The position numbers and the translations under genes were made by a program. 64,000 nucleotides of DNA from Hemibagrus wyckioides. Its lineage: Eukaryota; Chordata; Actinopteri; Siluriformes; Bagridae. Under the pieces are notes generated by a model. That model was not told the DNA's origin, ran no database searches, and saw only the letters and a list, made by a program, of their open reading frames with translations. Below, one piece after another: positions 1-11,726 of the stretch; position 1 is the first letter of the stretch; every line of letters starts with the position of its first letter. The DNA lies in NCBI RefSeq assembly GCF_019097595.1, contig NC_080715.1, forward strand, positions 1,542,073 to 1,606,072, written 5' to 3'.

Positions 1-3000
1 GTGTGTTAGTGTGTGTTCCAGTGTATTTGAGTGTGTTAGTGTGTGTTCCAGTGTATTAGAGTGTGTTAGTGTGTGTTCCAGTGTATTAGAGTGTGTTAGT
101 GTGTGTTCCAGTGTATTAGAGTGTGTTAGTGTAAGTTCCAGTGTATTTGAGTGTGTTAGTGTAAGTTCCAGTGTATTAGAGTGTGTTAGTGTGTGTTCCA
201 GTGTATTTGAGTGTGTTAGTGTGTTCCAGTGTATTAGAGTGTGTTAGTGTGTGTTCCAGTGTATTTGAGTGTGTTAGTGTAAGTTCCAGTGTATTAGAGT
301 GTGTTAGTGTAAGTTCCAGTGTATTAGAGTGTGTTAGTGTAAGTTCCAGTGTATTAGAGTGTGTTAGTGTGTGTTCCAGTGTATTTGAGTGTGTTAGTGT
401 GTGTTCCAGTGTATTAGAGTGTGTTAGTGTAAGTTCCAGTGTATTTGAGTGTGTTAGTGTAAGTTCCAGTGTATTAGAGTGTGTTAGTGTGTGTTCCAGT
501 GTATTAGAGTGTGTTAGTGTGTGTTCCAGTGTATTTGAGTGTGTTAGTGTGTGTTCTAGTGTATTTGAGTGTGTTAGTGTAAGTTCCAGTGTATTAGAGT
601 GTGTTAGTGTAAGTTCCAGTGTATTAGAGTGTGTTAGTGTGTGTTCCAGTGTATTAGAGTGTGTTAGTGTGTGTTCCAGTGTATTTGAGTGTGTTAGTGT
701 GTGTTCCAGTGTATTTGTGTGTGTTAGTGTTTGTTCCAGTGTATTTGTGTGTGTTAGTGTAAGTTCCAGTGTATTAGAGTGTGTTAGTGTGTGTTCCAGT
801 GTAGTAGAGTGTGTTAGTGTGTGTTCCAGTGTATTAGAGTGTGTCAGTGTTTGTTCCAGGGTATTTGTGTGTGTTAGTGTGTGTTCCAGTGTATTAGAGT
901 GTGTTCCAGTGTATTTGTGTGTGTTAGTGTAAGTTCCAGTGTATTAGAGTGTGTTAGTGTGTTCCAGTGTATTAGAGTGTGTTAGTGTGTGTTCCAGTGT
1001 ATTTGAGTGTGTTAGTGTGTGTTCCAGTGTATTAGAGTGTGTTAGTGTAAGTTCCAGTGTATTTGAGTGTGTTAGTGTAAGTTCCAGTGTATTAGAGTGT
1101 GTTAGTGTGTGTTCCAGTGTATTAGAGTGTGTTAGTGTGTGTTCCAGTGTATTAGAGTGTGTTAGTGTAAGTTCCAGTGTATTTGAGTGTGTTAGTGTAA
1201 GTTCCAGTGTATTAGAGTGTGTTAGTGTGTGTTCCAGTGTATTAGAGTGTGTTAGTGTGTGTTCCAGTGTATTAGAGTGTGTTAGTGTGTGTTCCAGTGT
1301 ATTAGAGTGTGTTAGTGTAAGTTCCAGTGTATTAGAGTGTGTTAGTGTGTGTTCCAGTGTATTAGAGTGTGTTAGTGTGTGTTCCAGTGTATTAGAGAGT
1401 GTTAGTGTGTGTTCCAGTGTATTAGAATCTTCTCCAGTGTATTAGAATGTGTTAGTGTGTGTTCCAGTGTATTAGAGTGTGTTAGTGTGTGTTCCAGTGT
1501 ATTAGAGTGTGTTAGTGTGTGTTCCAGTGTATTAGAGTGTGTTAGTGTGTGTTCCAGTGTATTAGAGTGTGTTAGTGTGTTCCAGTGTATTAGAGTGTGT
1601 TAGTGTGTGTTCCAGTGTATTTGAGTGTGTTAGTGTGTGTTCCAGTGTATTAGAGTGTGTTAGTGTGTTCCAGTGTATTAGAGTGTGTTAGTGTGTGTTC
1701 CAGTGTATTAGAGTGTGTTAGTGTGTTCCAGTGTATTAGAGTGTGTTAGTGTGTGTTCCAGTGTATTTGAGTGTGTTAGTGTAAGTTCCAGTGTATTAGA
1801 GTGTGTTAGTGTGTGTTCCAGTGTATTAGAGTGTGTTAGTGTGTGTTCCAGTGTATTAGAGTGTGTTAGTGTGTGTTCCAGTGTATTAGAGTGTGTTAGT
1901 GTGTGTTCCAGTGTATTTGAGTGTGTTAGTGTAAGTTCCAGTGTATTAGAGTGTGTTAGTGTGTTCCAGTGTATTAGAGTGTGTTAGTGTAAGTTCAAGT
2001 GTATTAGAGTGTGTTAGTGTGTTCCAGTGTATTAGAGTGTGTTAGTGTGTGTTCCAGTGTATTAGAGTGTGTTAGTGTGTTCCAGTGTATTTGAGTGTGT
2101 TAGTATAAGTTCCAGTGTATTAGAGTGTGTTAGTGTGTGTTCCAGTGTATTAGAGTGTGTTAGTGTGTTCCAGTGTATTAGAGTGTGTTAGTGTAAGTTC
2201 CAGTGTATTAGAGTGTGTTAGTGTGTGTTCCAGTGTATTTGAGTGTGTTAGTGTGTGTTCCAGTGTATTAGAGTGTGTTAGTGTGTTCCAGTGTATTAGA
2301 GTGTGTTAGTGTGTGTTCCAGTGTATTTGAGTGTGTTAGTGTGTGTTCCAGTGTATTAGAGTGTGTTAGTGTGTTCCAGTGTATTAGAGTGTGTTAGTGT
2401 GTGTTCCAGTGTATTAGAGTGTGTTAGTGTGTTCCAGTGTATTAGAGTGTGTTAGTGTGTGTTCCAGTGTATTTGAGTGTGTTAGTGTAAGTTCCAGTGT
2501 ATTTGAGTGTGTTAGTGTAAGTTCCAGTGTATTAGAGTGTGTTAGTGTGTGTTCCAGTGTATTAGAGTGTGTTAGTGTGTGTTCCAGTGTATTAGAGTGT
2601 GTTAGTGTAAGTTCCAGTGTATTTGAGTGTGTTAGTGTAAGTTCCAGTGTATTAGAGTGTGTTAGTGTGTGTTCCAGTGTATTAGAGTGTGTTAGTGTGT
2701 GTTCCAGTGTATTAGAGTGTGTTAGTGTGTTCCAGTGTATTAGAGTGTGTTAGTGTGTGTTCCAGTGTATTAGAGTGTGTTAGTGTGTTCCAGTGTATTA
2801 GAGTGTGTTAGTGTGTGTTCCAGTGTATTAGAGTGTGTTAGTGTGTTCCAGTGTATTAGAGTGTGTTAGTGTGTGTTCCAGTGTATTAGAGTGTGTTAGT
2901 GTGTGTTCCAGTGTATTAGTGTGTGTTAGTGTGTGTTCCAGTGTATTAGAGTGTGTTAGTGTGTGTTCCAGTGTATTAGAGTGTGTTAGTGTGTGTTCCA

Positions 3001-5454
3001 GTGTATTTGTGTGTGTTAGTGTAAGTTCCAGTGTATTAGAGTGTGTTAGTGTGTGTTCCAGTGTATTAGAGTGTGTTAGTGTGTGTTCCAGTGTATTAGA
3101 GTGTGTTAGTGTGTGTTCCAGTGTATTTGAGTGTGTTAGTGTAAGTTCCAGTGTATTAGAGTGTGTTAGTGTGTGTTCCAGTGTATTAGAGTGTGTTAGT
3201 GTGTGTTCCAGTGTATTAGAGTGTGTTAGTGTGTGTTCCAGTGTATTTGAGTGTGTTAGTGTGTGTTCCAGTGTATTAGAGTGTGTTAGTGTGTTCCAGT
3301 GTATTAGAGTGTGTTAGTGTGTGTTCCAGTGTATTAGAGTGTGTTAGTGTGTGTTCCAGTGTATTAGAGTGTGTTAGAATTTGTTCCAGTGTATTTGTGT
3401 GTGTTAGTGTAAGTTCCAGAGTATTAGAGTGTGTTAGTGTAAGTTCCAGTGTATTAGAGTGTGTTAGTGTGTGTTCCAGTGTATTTGTGTGTGTTAGTGT
3501 GTGTTCCAGTGTATTAGAGTGTGTTAGTGTGTGTTCCAGTGTATTAGAGTGTGTTAGTGTGTGTTCCAGTGTATTAGAGTGTGTTAGTGTGTGTTCCAGT
3601 GTATTTGAGTGTGTTAGTGTGTGTTCTAGTGTATTTGAGTGTGTTAGTGTAAGTTCCAGTGTATTAGAGTGTGTTAGTGTGTGTTCCAGTGTATTTGAGT
3701 GTGTTAGTGTAAGTTCCAGTGTATTAGAGTGTGTTAGTGTGTGTTCCAGTGTATTAGAGTGTGTTAGTGTGTGTTCCAGTGTATTTGTGTGTGTTAGTGT
3801 AAGTTCCAGAGTATTAGAGTGTGTTAGTGTGTGTTCCAGTGTATTTGTGTGTGTTAGTGTGTGTTCCAGTGTATTAGAGTGTGTTAGTGTGTGTTCCAGT
3901 GTATTTGTGTGTGTTAGTGTGTGTTCCAGTGTATTAGAGTGTGTTAGTGTTTGTTCCAGTGTATTAGTGTGTTAGTGTGTGTTCCAGTGTATTTGTGTGT
4001 GTTAGTGTTTGTTCCAGTGTATTTGTGTGTGTTAGTGTGTGTTCCAGTGTATTAGAGTGTGTTAGTGTGTGTTCCAGTGTATTAGAGTGTGTTAGTGTGT
4101 GTTCCAGTGTATTAGAGTGTGTTAGTGTGTGTTCCAGTGTATTAGAGTGTGTTAGTGTGTGTTCCAGTGTATTAGAGTGTGTTAGTGTGTGTTCCAGTGT
4201 ATTTGTGTGTGTTAGTGTACGTTCCAGTGTATTAGAGTGTGTTAGTGTGTGTTCCAGTGTATTAGAGTGTGTTAGTGTGTGTTCCAGTGTATTTGTGTGT
4301 GTTAGTGTGTGTTCCAGTGTATTAGAGTGTGTTAGTGTGTGTTCCAGTGTATTAGAGTGTGTTAATGTGTGTTCCAGTGTATTAGAGTGTGTTAGTGTGT
4401 GTTCCAGTGTATTAGAGTGTGTTAGTGTGTGTTCCAGTGTATTAGAGTGTGTTAGTGTAAGTTCCAGAGTATTAGAGTGTGTTAGTGTGTGTTCCAGTGT
4501 ATTTGTGTGTGTTAGTGTGTGTTCCAGTGTATTAGAGTGTGTTAGTGTGTGTTCCAGTGTATTTGTGTGTGTTAGTGTGTGTTCCAGTGTATTTGTGTGT
4601 GTTAGTGTTTGTTCCAGTGTATTAGAGTGTGTTATTGTGTGTTCCAGTGTATTTGTGTGGTTTAGTGTTTGTTCCAGTGTATTTGTGTGTGTTAGTGTAA
4701 GTTCCAGTGTATTACAGTGTGTTAGTGTTTGTTCCAGTGTATTAGAGTGTGTTAGTGTGTGTTCCAGTGTATTAGAGTGTGTTAGTGTGTGTTCCAGTGT
4801 ATTAGAGTGTGTTAGTGTGTGTTCCAGTGTATTAGAGTGTGTTAGTGTGTGTTCCAGTGTATTAGAGTGTGTTAGTGTGTGTTCCAGTGTATTAGAGTGT
4901 GTTAGTGTGTGTTCCAGTGTATTTGTGTGTGTTAGTGTGTGTTCCAGTGTATTAGAGTGTGTTAGTGTGTGTTCCAGTGTATTAGAGTGTGTTAGTGTGT
5001 GTTCCAGTGTATTAGAGTGTGTTAGTGTGTGTTCCAGTGTATTAGAGTGTGTTAGTGTGTGTTCCAGTGTATTAGAGTGTGTTAGTGTGTGTTCCAGTGT
5101 ATTAGAGTGTGTTAGTGTGTGTTCCAGTGTATTAGAGTGTGTTAGTGTGTGTTCCAGTGTATTTGTGTGTGTTAGTGTGTGTTCCAGTGTATTAGAGTGT
5201 GTTAGTGTAAGTTCCAGTGTATTAGAGTGTGTTAGTGTGTGTTCCAGTGTATTTGTGTGTGTTAGTGTTTGTTCCAGTGTATTTGTGTGTGTTAGTGTAA
5301 GTTCCAGTGTATTTGTGTGTGTTAGTGTTTGTTCCAGTGTATTTGTGTGTGTTAGTGTTTGTTCCAGTGTATTAGAGTGTGTTAGTGTGTGTTCCAGTGT
5401 ATTAGAGTGTGTTAGTGTGTGTTCCAGTGTATTAGAGTGTGTTAGTGTGTGTTC

Positions 5455-8208
5455 CAGTGTATTTGTGTGTGTTAGTGTAAGTTCCAGTGTATTAGAGTGT
5501 GTTAGTGTTTGTTCCAGTGTATTAGAGTGTGTTAGTGTGTGTTCCAGTGTATTAGTGTGTTAGTGTTTGTTCCAGTGTATTAGAGTGTGTTAGTGTGTGT
5601 TCCAGTGTATTTGTGTGTGTTAGTGTTTGTTCCAGTGTATTTGTGTGTGTTAGTGTAAGTTCCAGTGTATTAGAGTGTGTTAGTGTGTGTTCCAGTGTAT
5701 TATAGTGTGTTAGTGTGTGTTCCAGTGTATTTGTGTGTGTTAGTGTGTGTTCCAGTGTATTTGTGTGTGTTAGTGTGTGTTCCAGTGTATTAGAGTGTGT
5801 TAGTGTTTGTTCCAGTGTATTTGTGTGTGTTAGTGTAAGTTCCAGTGTATTAGAGTGTGTTAGTGTGTGTTCCAGTGTATTAGAGTGTGTTAGAGTTTGT
5901 TCCAGTGTATTTGTGTGTGTTAGTGTAAGTTCCAGAGTATTAGAGTGTGTTAGTGTGTGTTCCAGTGTATTTGTGTGTGTTAGTGTGTGTTCCAGTGTAT
6001 TAGAGTGTGTTAGTGTGTGTTCCAGTGTATTTGTGTGTGTTAGTGTGTGTTCCAGTGTATTAGAGTGTGTTAATGTTTGTTCCAGTGTATTAGTGTGTTA
6101 GTGTGTGTTCCAGTGTATTTGTGTGTTAGTGTTTGTTCCAGTGTATTTGTGTGTGTTAGTGTGTGTTCCAGTGTATTATTGTGTATTAGTGTGTGTTCCA
6201 GTGTATTAGAGTGTGTTAGTGTGTATTCCAGTGTATTTGTGTGTGTTTGTGTGTGTTCCAGTGTATTAGAGTGTGTTAGTGTGTATTCCAGTGTATTTGT
6301 GTGTGTTTGTGTGTGTTCCAGTGTATTAGAGTGTGTTAGTGTTTGTTCCAGTGTATTTGTGTGTGTTAGTGTGTGTTCCAGTGTATTTGTGTGTGTTAGT
6401 GTAAGTTCCAGTGTATTAGAGTGTGTTAGTGTGTGTTCCAGTGTATTATTGTGTATTAGTGTGTGTTCCAGTGTATTAGAGTGTGTTAGTGTGTATTCCA
6501 GTGTATTTGTGTGTGTTAGTGTGTGTTCCAGTGTATTAGAGTGTGTTAGTGTTTGTTCCAGTGTATTTGTGTGTGTTAGTGTGTGTTCCAGTGTATTTGT
6601 GTGTGTTAGTGTAAGTTCCAGTGTATTAGAGTGTGTTAGTGTGTGTTCCAGTGTATTTGTGTGTGTTAGTGTGTGTCCCAGTGTATTAGAGTGTGTTAGT
6701 GTTTGTTCCAGTGTATTTGTGTGTGTTAGTGTGTGTTCCAGTGTATTAGAGTTTGTTAGTGTTTGTTCCAGTGTATTTGTGTGTGTTAGTGTAAGTTCCA
6801 GTGTATTAGAGTGTGTTAGTGTTTGTTCCAGTTTATTTGTGTGTGTTAGTGTTTGTTCCAGTGTATTAGACTGTGTTAGTGTTTGTTCCAGTGTATTTGT
6901 TTGTGTTAGTGTGTGTTCCAGTGTATTAGAGTGTGTTAGTGTAAGTTCCAGTGTATTAGAGTGTGTTAGTGTGTGTTCCAGTGTATTTGTGTGTGTTAGT
7001 GTGTGTTCCAGTGTATTAGAGTTTGTTAGTGTTTGTTCCAGTGTATTTGTGTGTGTTAGTGTAAGTTCCAGTGTATTAGAGTGTGTTAGTGTAAGTTCCA
7101 GTGTATTAGAGTGTGTTAGTGTGTGTTCCAGTGTATTTGTGTGTGTTAGTGTGTGTTCCAGTGTATTAGAGTGTGTTAGTGTGTGTTCCAGTGTATTAGA
7201 GTGTGTTAGTGTGTGTTCCAGTGTATTTGTGTGTGTTAGTGTGTGTTCCAGTGTATTTGTGTGTGTTAGTGTTTGTTCCAGTGTATTTGTGTGTGTTAGT
7301 GTGTGTTCCAGTGTATTAGAGTGTGTTAGTGTGTGTTCTAGTATATTTGTGGGTGTTAGTGTGTGTTCCAGTGTATTAGAGAGTGTTAGTGTGTGTTCCA
7401 GTGTATTAGAGTGTGCTAGTGTGTGTTCCATTGTATTAGAGTGTGTTAGTGTAAGTTCCAGTGTATTAGAGTGTGTTAGTGTGTGTTCCAGTGTATTTGT
7501 GTGTGTTAGTGTGTGTTCCAGTGTATTTGTGTGTGTTAGTGTGTGTTCCAGTGTATTAGAGTGTGTTAGTGTGTGTTCCAGTGTATTAGAGTGTGTTAGT
7601 GTGTGTTCCAGTGTATTAGAGTGTGTTAGTGTGTGTTCTAGTATATTTGTGGGTGTTAGTGTGTGTTCCAGTGTATTAGAGAGTGTTAGTGTGTGTTCCA
7701 GTGTATTAGAGTGTGCTAGTGTGTGTTCCATTGTATTAGAGTGTGTTAGTGTGTGTTCCAGTGTATTAGAGTGTGTTAGTGTGTGTTCTAGTATATTTGT
7801 GGGTGTTAGTGTGTGTTCCAGTGTATTAGAGTGTGTTAGTGTGTGTTCCAGTGTATTAGAGTGTGTTAGTGTGTGTTCTAGTATATTTGTGGGTGTTAGT
7901 GTGTGTTCCAGTGTATTAGAGAGTGTTAGTGTGTGTTCCAGTGTATTAGAGTGTGCTAGTGTGTGTTCCATTGTATTAGAGTGTGTTATTGTGTGTTCCA
8001 GTGTATTAGAGTGTGTAATTGTGTGTTCTAGTATATTTGTGGGTGTTAGTGTGTGTTCCAGTGTATTAAAGTGTGTCAGTGTGTGTTGTAGTGTATTAGA
8101 GTGTGTTAGTGTGTGTTCCAGTGTATTAGACTGTGTTAGTGTGTGTTCTAGTATATTTGTGGGTGTTAGTGTGTGTTCCAGTGTATTAGAGGGTGTTAGT
8201 GTGTGTTC
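5455..8208 (+). repeat. Higher-order repeat copy A in array 1
   Basis: Block of about 2,754 bp of 30-bp units with a distinctive order of variants. From about 5,455 to beyond 7,900 it matches the sequence 2,754 bp downstream almost base for base. Differences are rare, for example a GTCCCAG at about 6,676 where the downstream copy has GTTCCAG. The 3' third contains the marker unit TCTAGTATATTTGTGGG, starting at 7,337, 7,637, 7,787, 7,877, 8,027 and 8,147. The left boundary is where the match to copy B begins and is approximate. Confidence 0.88.
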
Positions 8209-11200
8209 CAGTGTATTTGTGTGTGTTAGTGTAAGTTCCAGTGTATTAGAGTGTGTTAGTGTTTGTTCCAGTGTATTAGAGTGTGTTAGTGTGTGTTCCA
8301 GTGTATTAGTGTGTTAGTGTTTGTTCCAGTGTATTAGAGTGTGTTAGTGTGTGTTCCAGTGTATTTGTGTGTGTTAGTGTTTGTTCCAGTGTATTTGTGT
8401 GTGTTAGTGTAAGTTCCAGTGTATTAGAGTGTGTTAGTGTGTGTTCCAGTGTATTATAGTGTGTTAGTGTGTGTTCCAGTGTATTTGTGTGTGTTAGTGT
8501 GTGTTCCAGTGTATTTGTGTGTGTTAGTGTGTGTTCCAGTGTATTAGAGTGTGTTAGTGTTTGTTCCAGTGTATTTGTGTGTGTTAGTGTAAGTTCCAGT
8601 GTATTAGAGTGTGTTAGTGTGTGTTCCAGTGTATTAGAGTGTGTTAGAGTTTGTTCCAGTGTATTTGTGTGTGTTAGTGTAAGTTCCAGAGTATTAGAGT
8701 GTGTTAGTGTGTGTTCCAGTGTATTTGTGTGTGTTAGTGTGTGTTCCAGTGTATTAGAGTGTGTTAGTGTGTGTTCCAGTGTATTTGTGTGTGTTAGTGT
8801 GTGTTCCAGTGTATTAGAGTGTGTTAATGTTTGTTCCAGTGTATTAGTGTGTTAGTGTGTGTTCCAGTGTATTTGTGTGTTAGTGTTTGTTCCAGTGTAT
8901 TTGTGTGTGTTAGTGTGTGTTCCAGTGTATTATTGTGTATTAGTGTGTGTTCCAGTGTATTAGAGTGTGTTAGTGTGTATTCCAGTGTATTTGTGTGTGT
9001 TTGTGTGTGTTCCAGTGTATTAGAGTGTGTTAGTGTGTATTCCAGTGTATTTGTGTGTGTTTGTGTGTGTTCCAGTGTATTAGAGTGTGTTAGTGTTTGT
9101 TCCAGTGTATTTGTGTGTGTTAGTGTGTGTTCCAGTGTATTTGTGTGTGTTAGTGTAAGTTCCAGTGTATTAGAGTGTGTTAGTGTGTGTTCCAGTGTAT
9201 TATTGTGTATTAGTGTGTGTTCCAGTGTATTAGAGTGTGTTAGTGTGTATTCCAGTGTATTTGTGTGTGTTAGTGTGTGTTCCAGTGTATTAGAGTGTGT
9301 TAGTGTTTGTTCCAGTGTATTTGTGTGTGTTAGTGTGTGTTCCAGTGTATTTGTGTGTGTTAGTGTAAGTTCCAGTGTATTAGAGTGTGTTAGTGTGTGT
9401 TCCAGTGTATTTGTGTGTGTTAGTGTGTGTTCCAGTGTATTAGAGTGTGTTAGTGTTTGTTCCAGTGTATTTGTGTGTGTTAGTGTGTGTTCCAGTGTAT
9501 TAGAGTTTGTTAGTGTTTGTTCCAGTGTATTTGTGTGTGTTAGTGTAAGTTCCAGTGTATTAGAGTGTGTTAGTGTTTGTTCCAGTTTATTTGTGTGTGT
9601 TAGTGTTTGTTCCAGTGTATTAGACTGTGTTAGTGTTTGTTCCAGTGTATTTGTTTGTGTTAGTGTGTGTTCCAGTGTATTAGAGTGTGTTAGTGTAAGT
9701 TCCAGTGTATTAGAGTGTGTTAGTGTGTGTTCCAGTGTATTTGTGTGTGTTAGTGTGTGTTCCAGTGTATTAGAGTTTGTTAGTGTTTGTTCCAGTGTAT
9801 TTGTGTGTGTTAGTGTAAGTTCCAGTGTATTAGAGTGTGTTAGTGTAAGTTCCAGTGTATTAGAGTGTGTTAGTGTGTGTTCCAGTGTATTTGTGTGTGT
9901 TAGTGTGTGTTCCAGTGTATTAGAGTGTGTTAGTGTGTGTTCCAGTGTATTAGAGTGTGTTAGTGTGTGTTCCAGTGTATTTGTGTGTGTTAGTGTGTGT
10001 TCCAGTGTATTTGTGTGTGTTAGTGTTTGTTCCAGTGTATTTGTGTGTGTTAGTGTGTGTTCCAGTGTATTAGAGTGTGTTAGTGTGTGTTCTAGTATAT
10101 TTGTGGGTGTTAGTGTGTGTTCCAGTGTATTAGAGAGTGTTAGTGTGTGTTCCAGTGTATTAGAGTGTGCTAGTGTGTGTTCCATTGTATTAGAGTGTGT
10201 TAGTGTAAGTTCCAGTGTATTAGAGTGTGTTAGTGTGTGTTCCAGTGTATTTGTGTGTGTTAGTGTGTGTTCCAGTGTATTTGTGTGTGTTAGTGTGTGT
10301 TCCAGTGTATTAGAGTGTGTTAGTGTGTGTTCCAGTGTATTAGAGTGTGTTAGTGTGTGTTCCAGTGTATTAGAGTGTGTTAGTGTGTGTTCTAGTATAT
10401 TTGTGGGTGTTAGTGTGTGTTCCAGTGTATTAGAGAGTGTTAGTGTGTGTTCCAGTGTATTAGAGTGTGCTAGTGTGTGTTCCATTGTATTAGAGTGTGT
10501 TAGTGTGTGTTCCAGTGTATTAGAGTGTGTTAGTGTGTGTTCTAGTATATTTGTGGGTGTTAGTGTGTGTTCCAGTGTATTAGAGTGTGTTAGTGTGTGT
10601 TCCAGTGTATTAGAGTGTGTTAGTGTGTGTTCTAGTATATTTGTGGTGTGTTAGTGTGTGTTCCAGTGTATTAGAGAGTGTTAGTGTGTGTTCCAGTGTA
10701 TTAGAGTGTGCTAGTGTGTGTTCCATTGTATTAGAGTGTGTTATTGTGTGTTCCAGTGTATTAGAGTGTGTAATTGTGTGTTCTAGTATATTTGTGGGTG
10801 TTAGTGTGTGTTCCAGTGTATTAAAGTGTGTCAGTGTGTGTTGTAGTGTATTAGAGTGTGTTAGTGTGTGTTCCAGTGTATTAGACTGTGTTAGTGTGTG
10901 TTCTAGTATATTTGTGGGTGTTAGTGTGTGTTCCAGTGTATTAGAGGGTGTTAGTGTGTGTTCCAGTGTATTTGTGTGTGTGAGTGTGTGTTCCAGTGTA
11001 TTAGAGTGTGTTAGTGTGTGTTCCAGTGTATTTGTGTGTGTGAGTGGGTGTTCCAGTGTATTAGAGTGTGTTAGTGTGTGTTCCAGTGTATTAGAGAGTG
11101 TTAGTGTGTGTTCCATTGTATTTGTGTGTGTGAGTGTGTGTTCCAGTGTATTAGTGTGTTAGTGTGTGTTCCAGTGTATTAGTGTGTGTTAGTGTGTGTT

Positions 11201-11726
11201 CCAGTGTATTTGTGTGTGTTAGTGTGTGTTCCAGTGTATTAGAGTGTGTTAGTGTTTGTTCCAGTGTATTAGTGTGTTAGTGTGTGTTCCAGTGTATTTG
11301 TGTGTTAGTGTTTGTTCCAGTGTATTTGTGTGTGTTAGTGTAAGTTCCAGTGTATTAGAGTGTGTTAGTGTTTGTTCCAGTGTATTAGAGTGTGTTAGTG
11401 TGTGTTCCAGTGTATTAGAGTGTGTTAGTGTTTGTTCCAGTGTATTAGAGTGTGTTAGTGTGTGTTCCAGTGTATTTGTGTGTGTTAGTGTTTGTTTCAG
11501 TGTATTTGTGTGTGTGAGTGTAAGTTCCAGTGTATTAGAGTGTGTTAGTGTGTGTTCCAGTGTATTAGAGTGTGTTAGTGTGTGTTCCAGTGTATTTGTG
11601 TGTGTCAGTGTGTGTTCCAGTGTATTAGAGTGTGTTAGTGTGTGTTCCAGTGTATTAGAGTGTTTTAGTGTGTGTTCCAGTGTATTAGAGTGTGTTAGTG
11701 TTTGTTCCAGTGTATTAGTGTGTTAG
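8209..11726 (+). repeat. Higher-order repeat copy B in array 1
   Basis: Second copy of the higher-order block. Its first about 2.75 kb repeats copy A at an offset of 2,754 bp. Its last about 1.1 kb (roughly 10,645-11,726) recurs 2,268 bp downstream in copy C. A small indel near 10,640-10,650 (TTTGTGGTGTG where copy A has TTTGTGGGTG) shifts the unit phase by one base and is private to this copy. The B-to-C spacing, measured between the shared segments at 8,469 and 11,728, is 3,259 bp. Confidence 0.85.
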
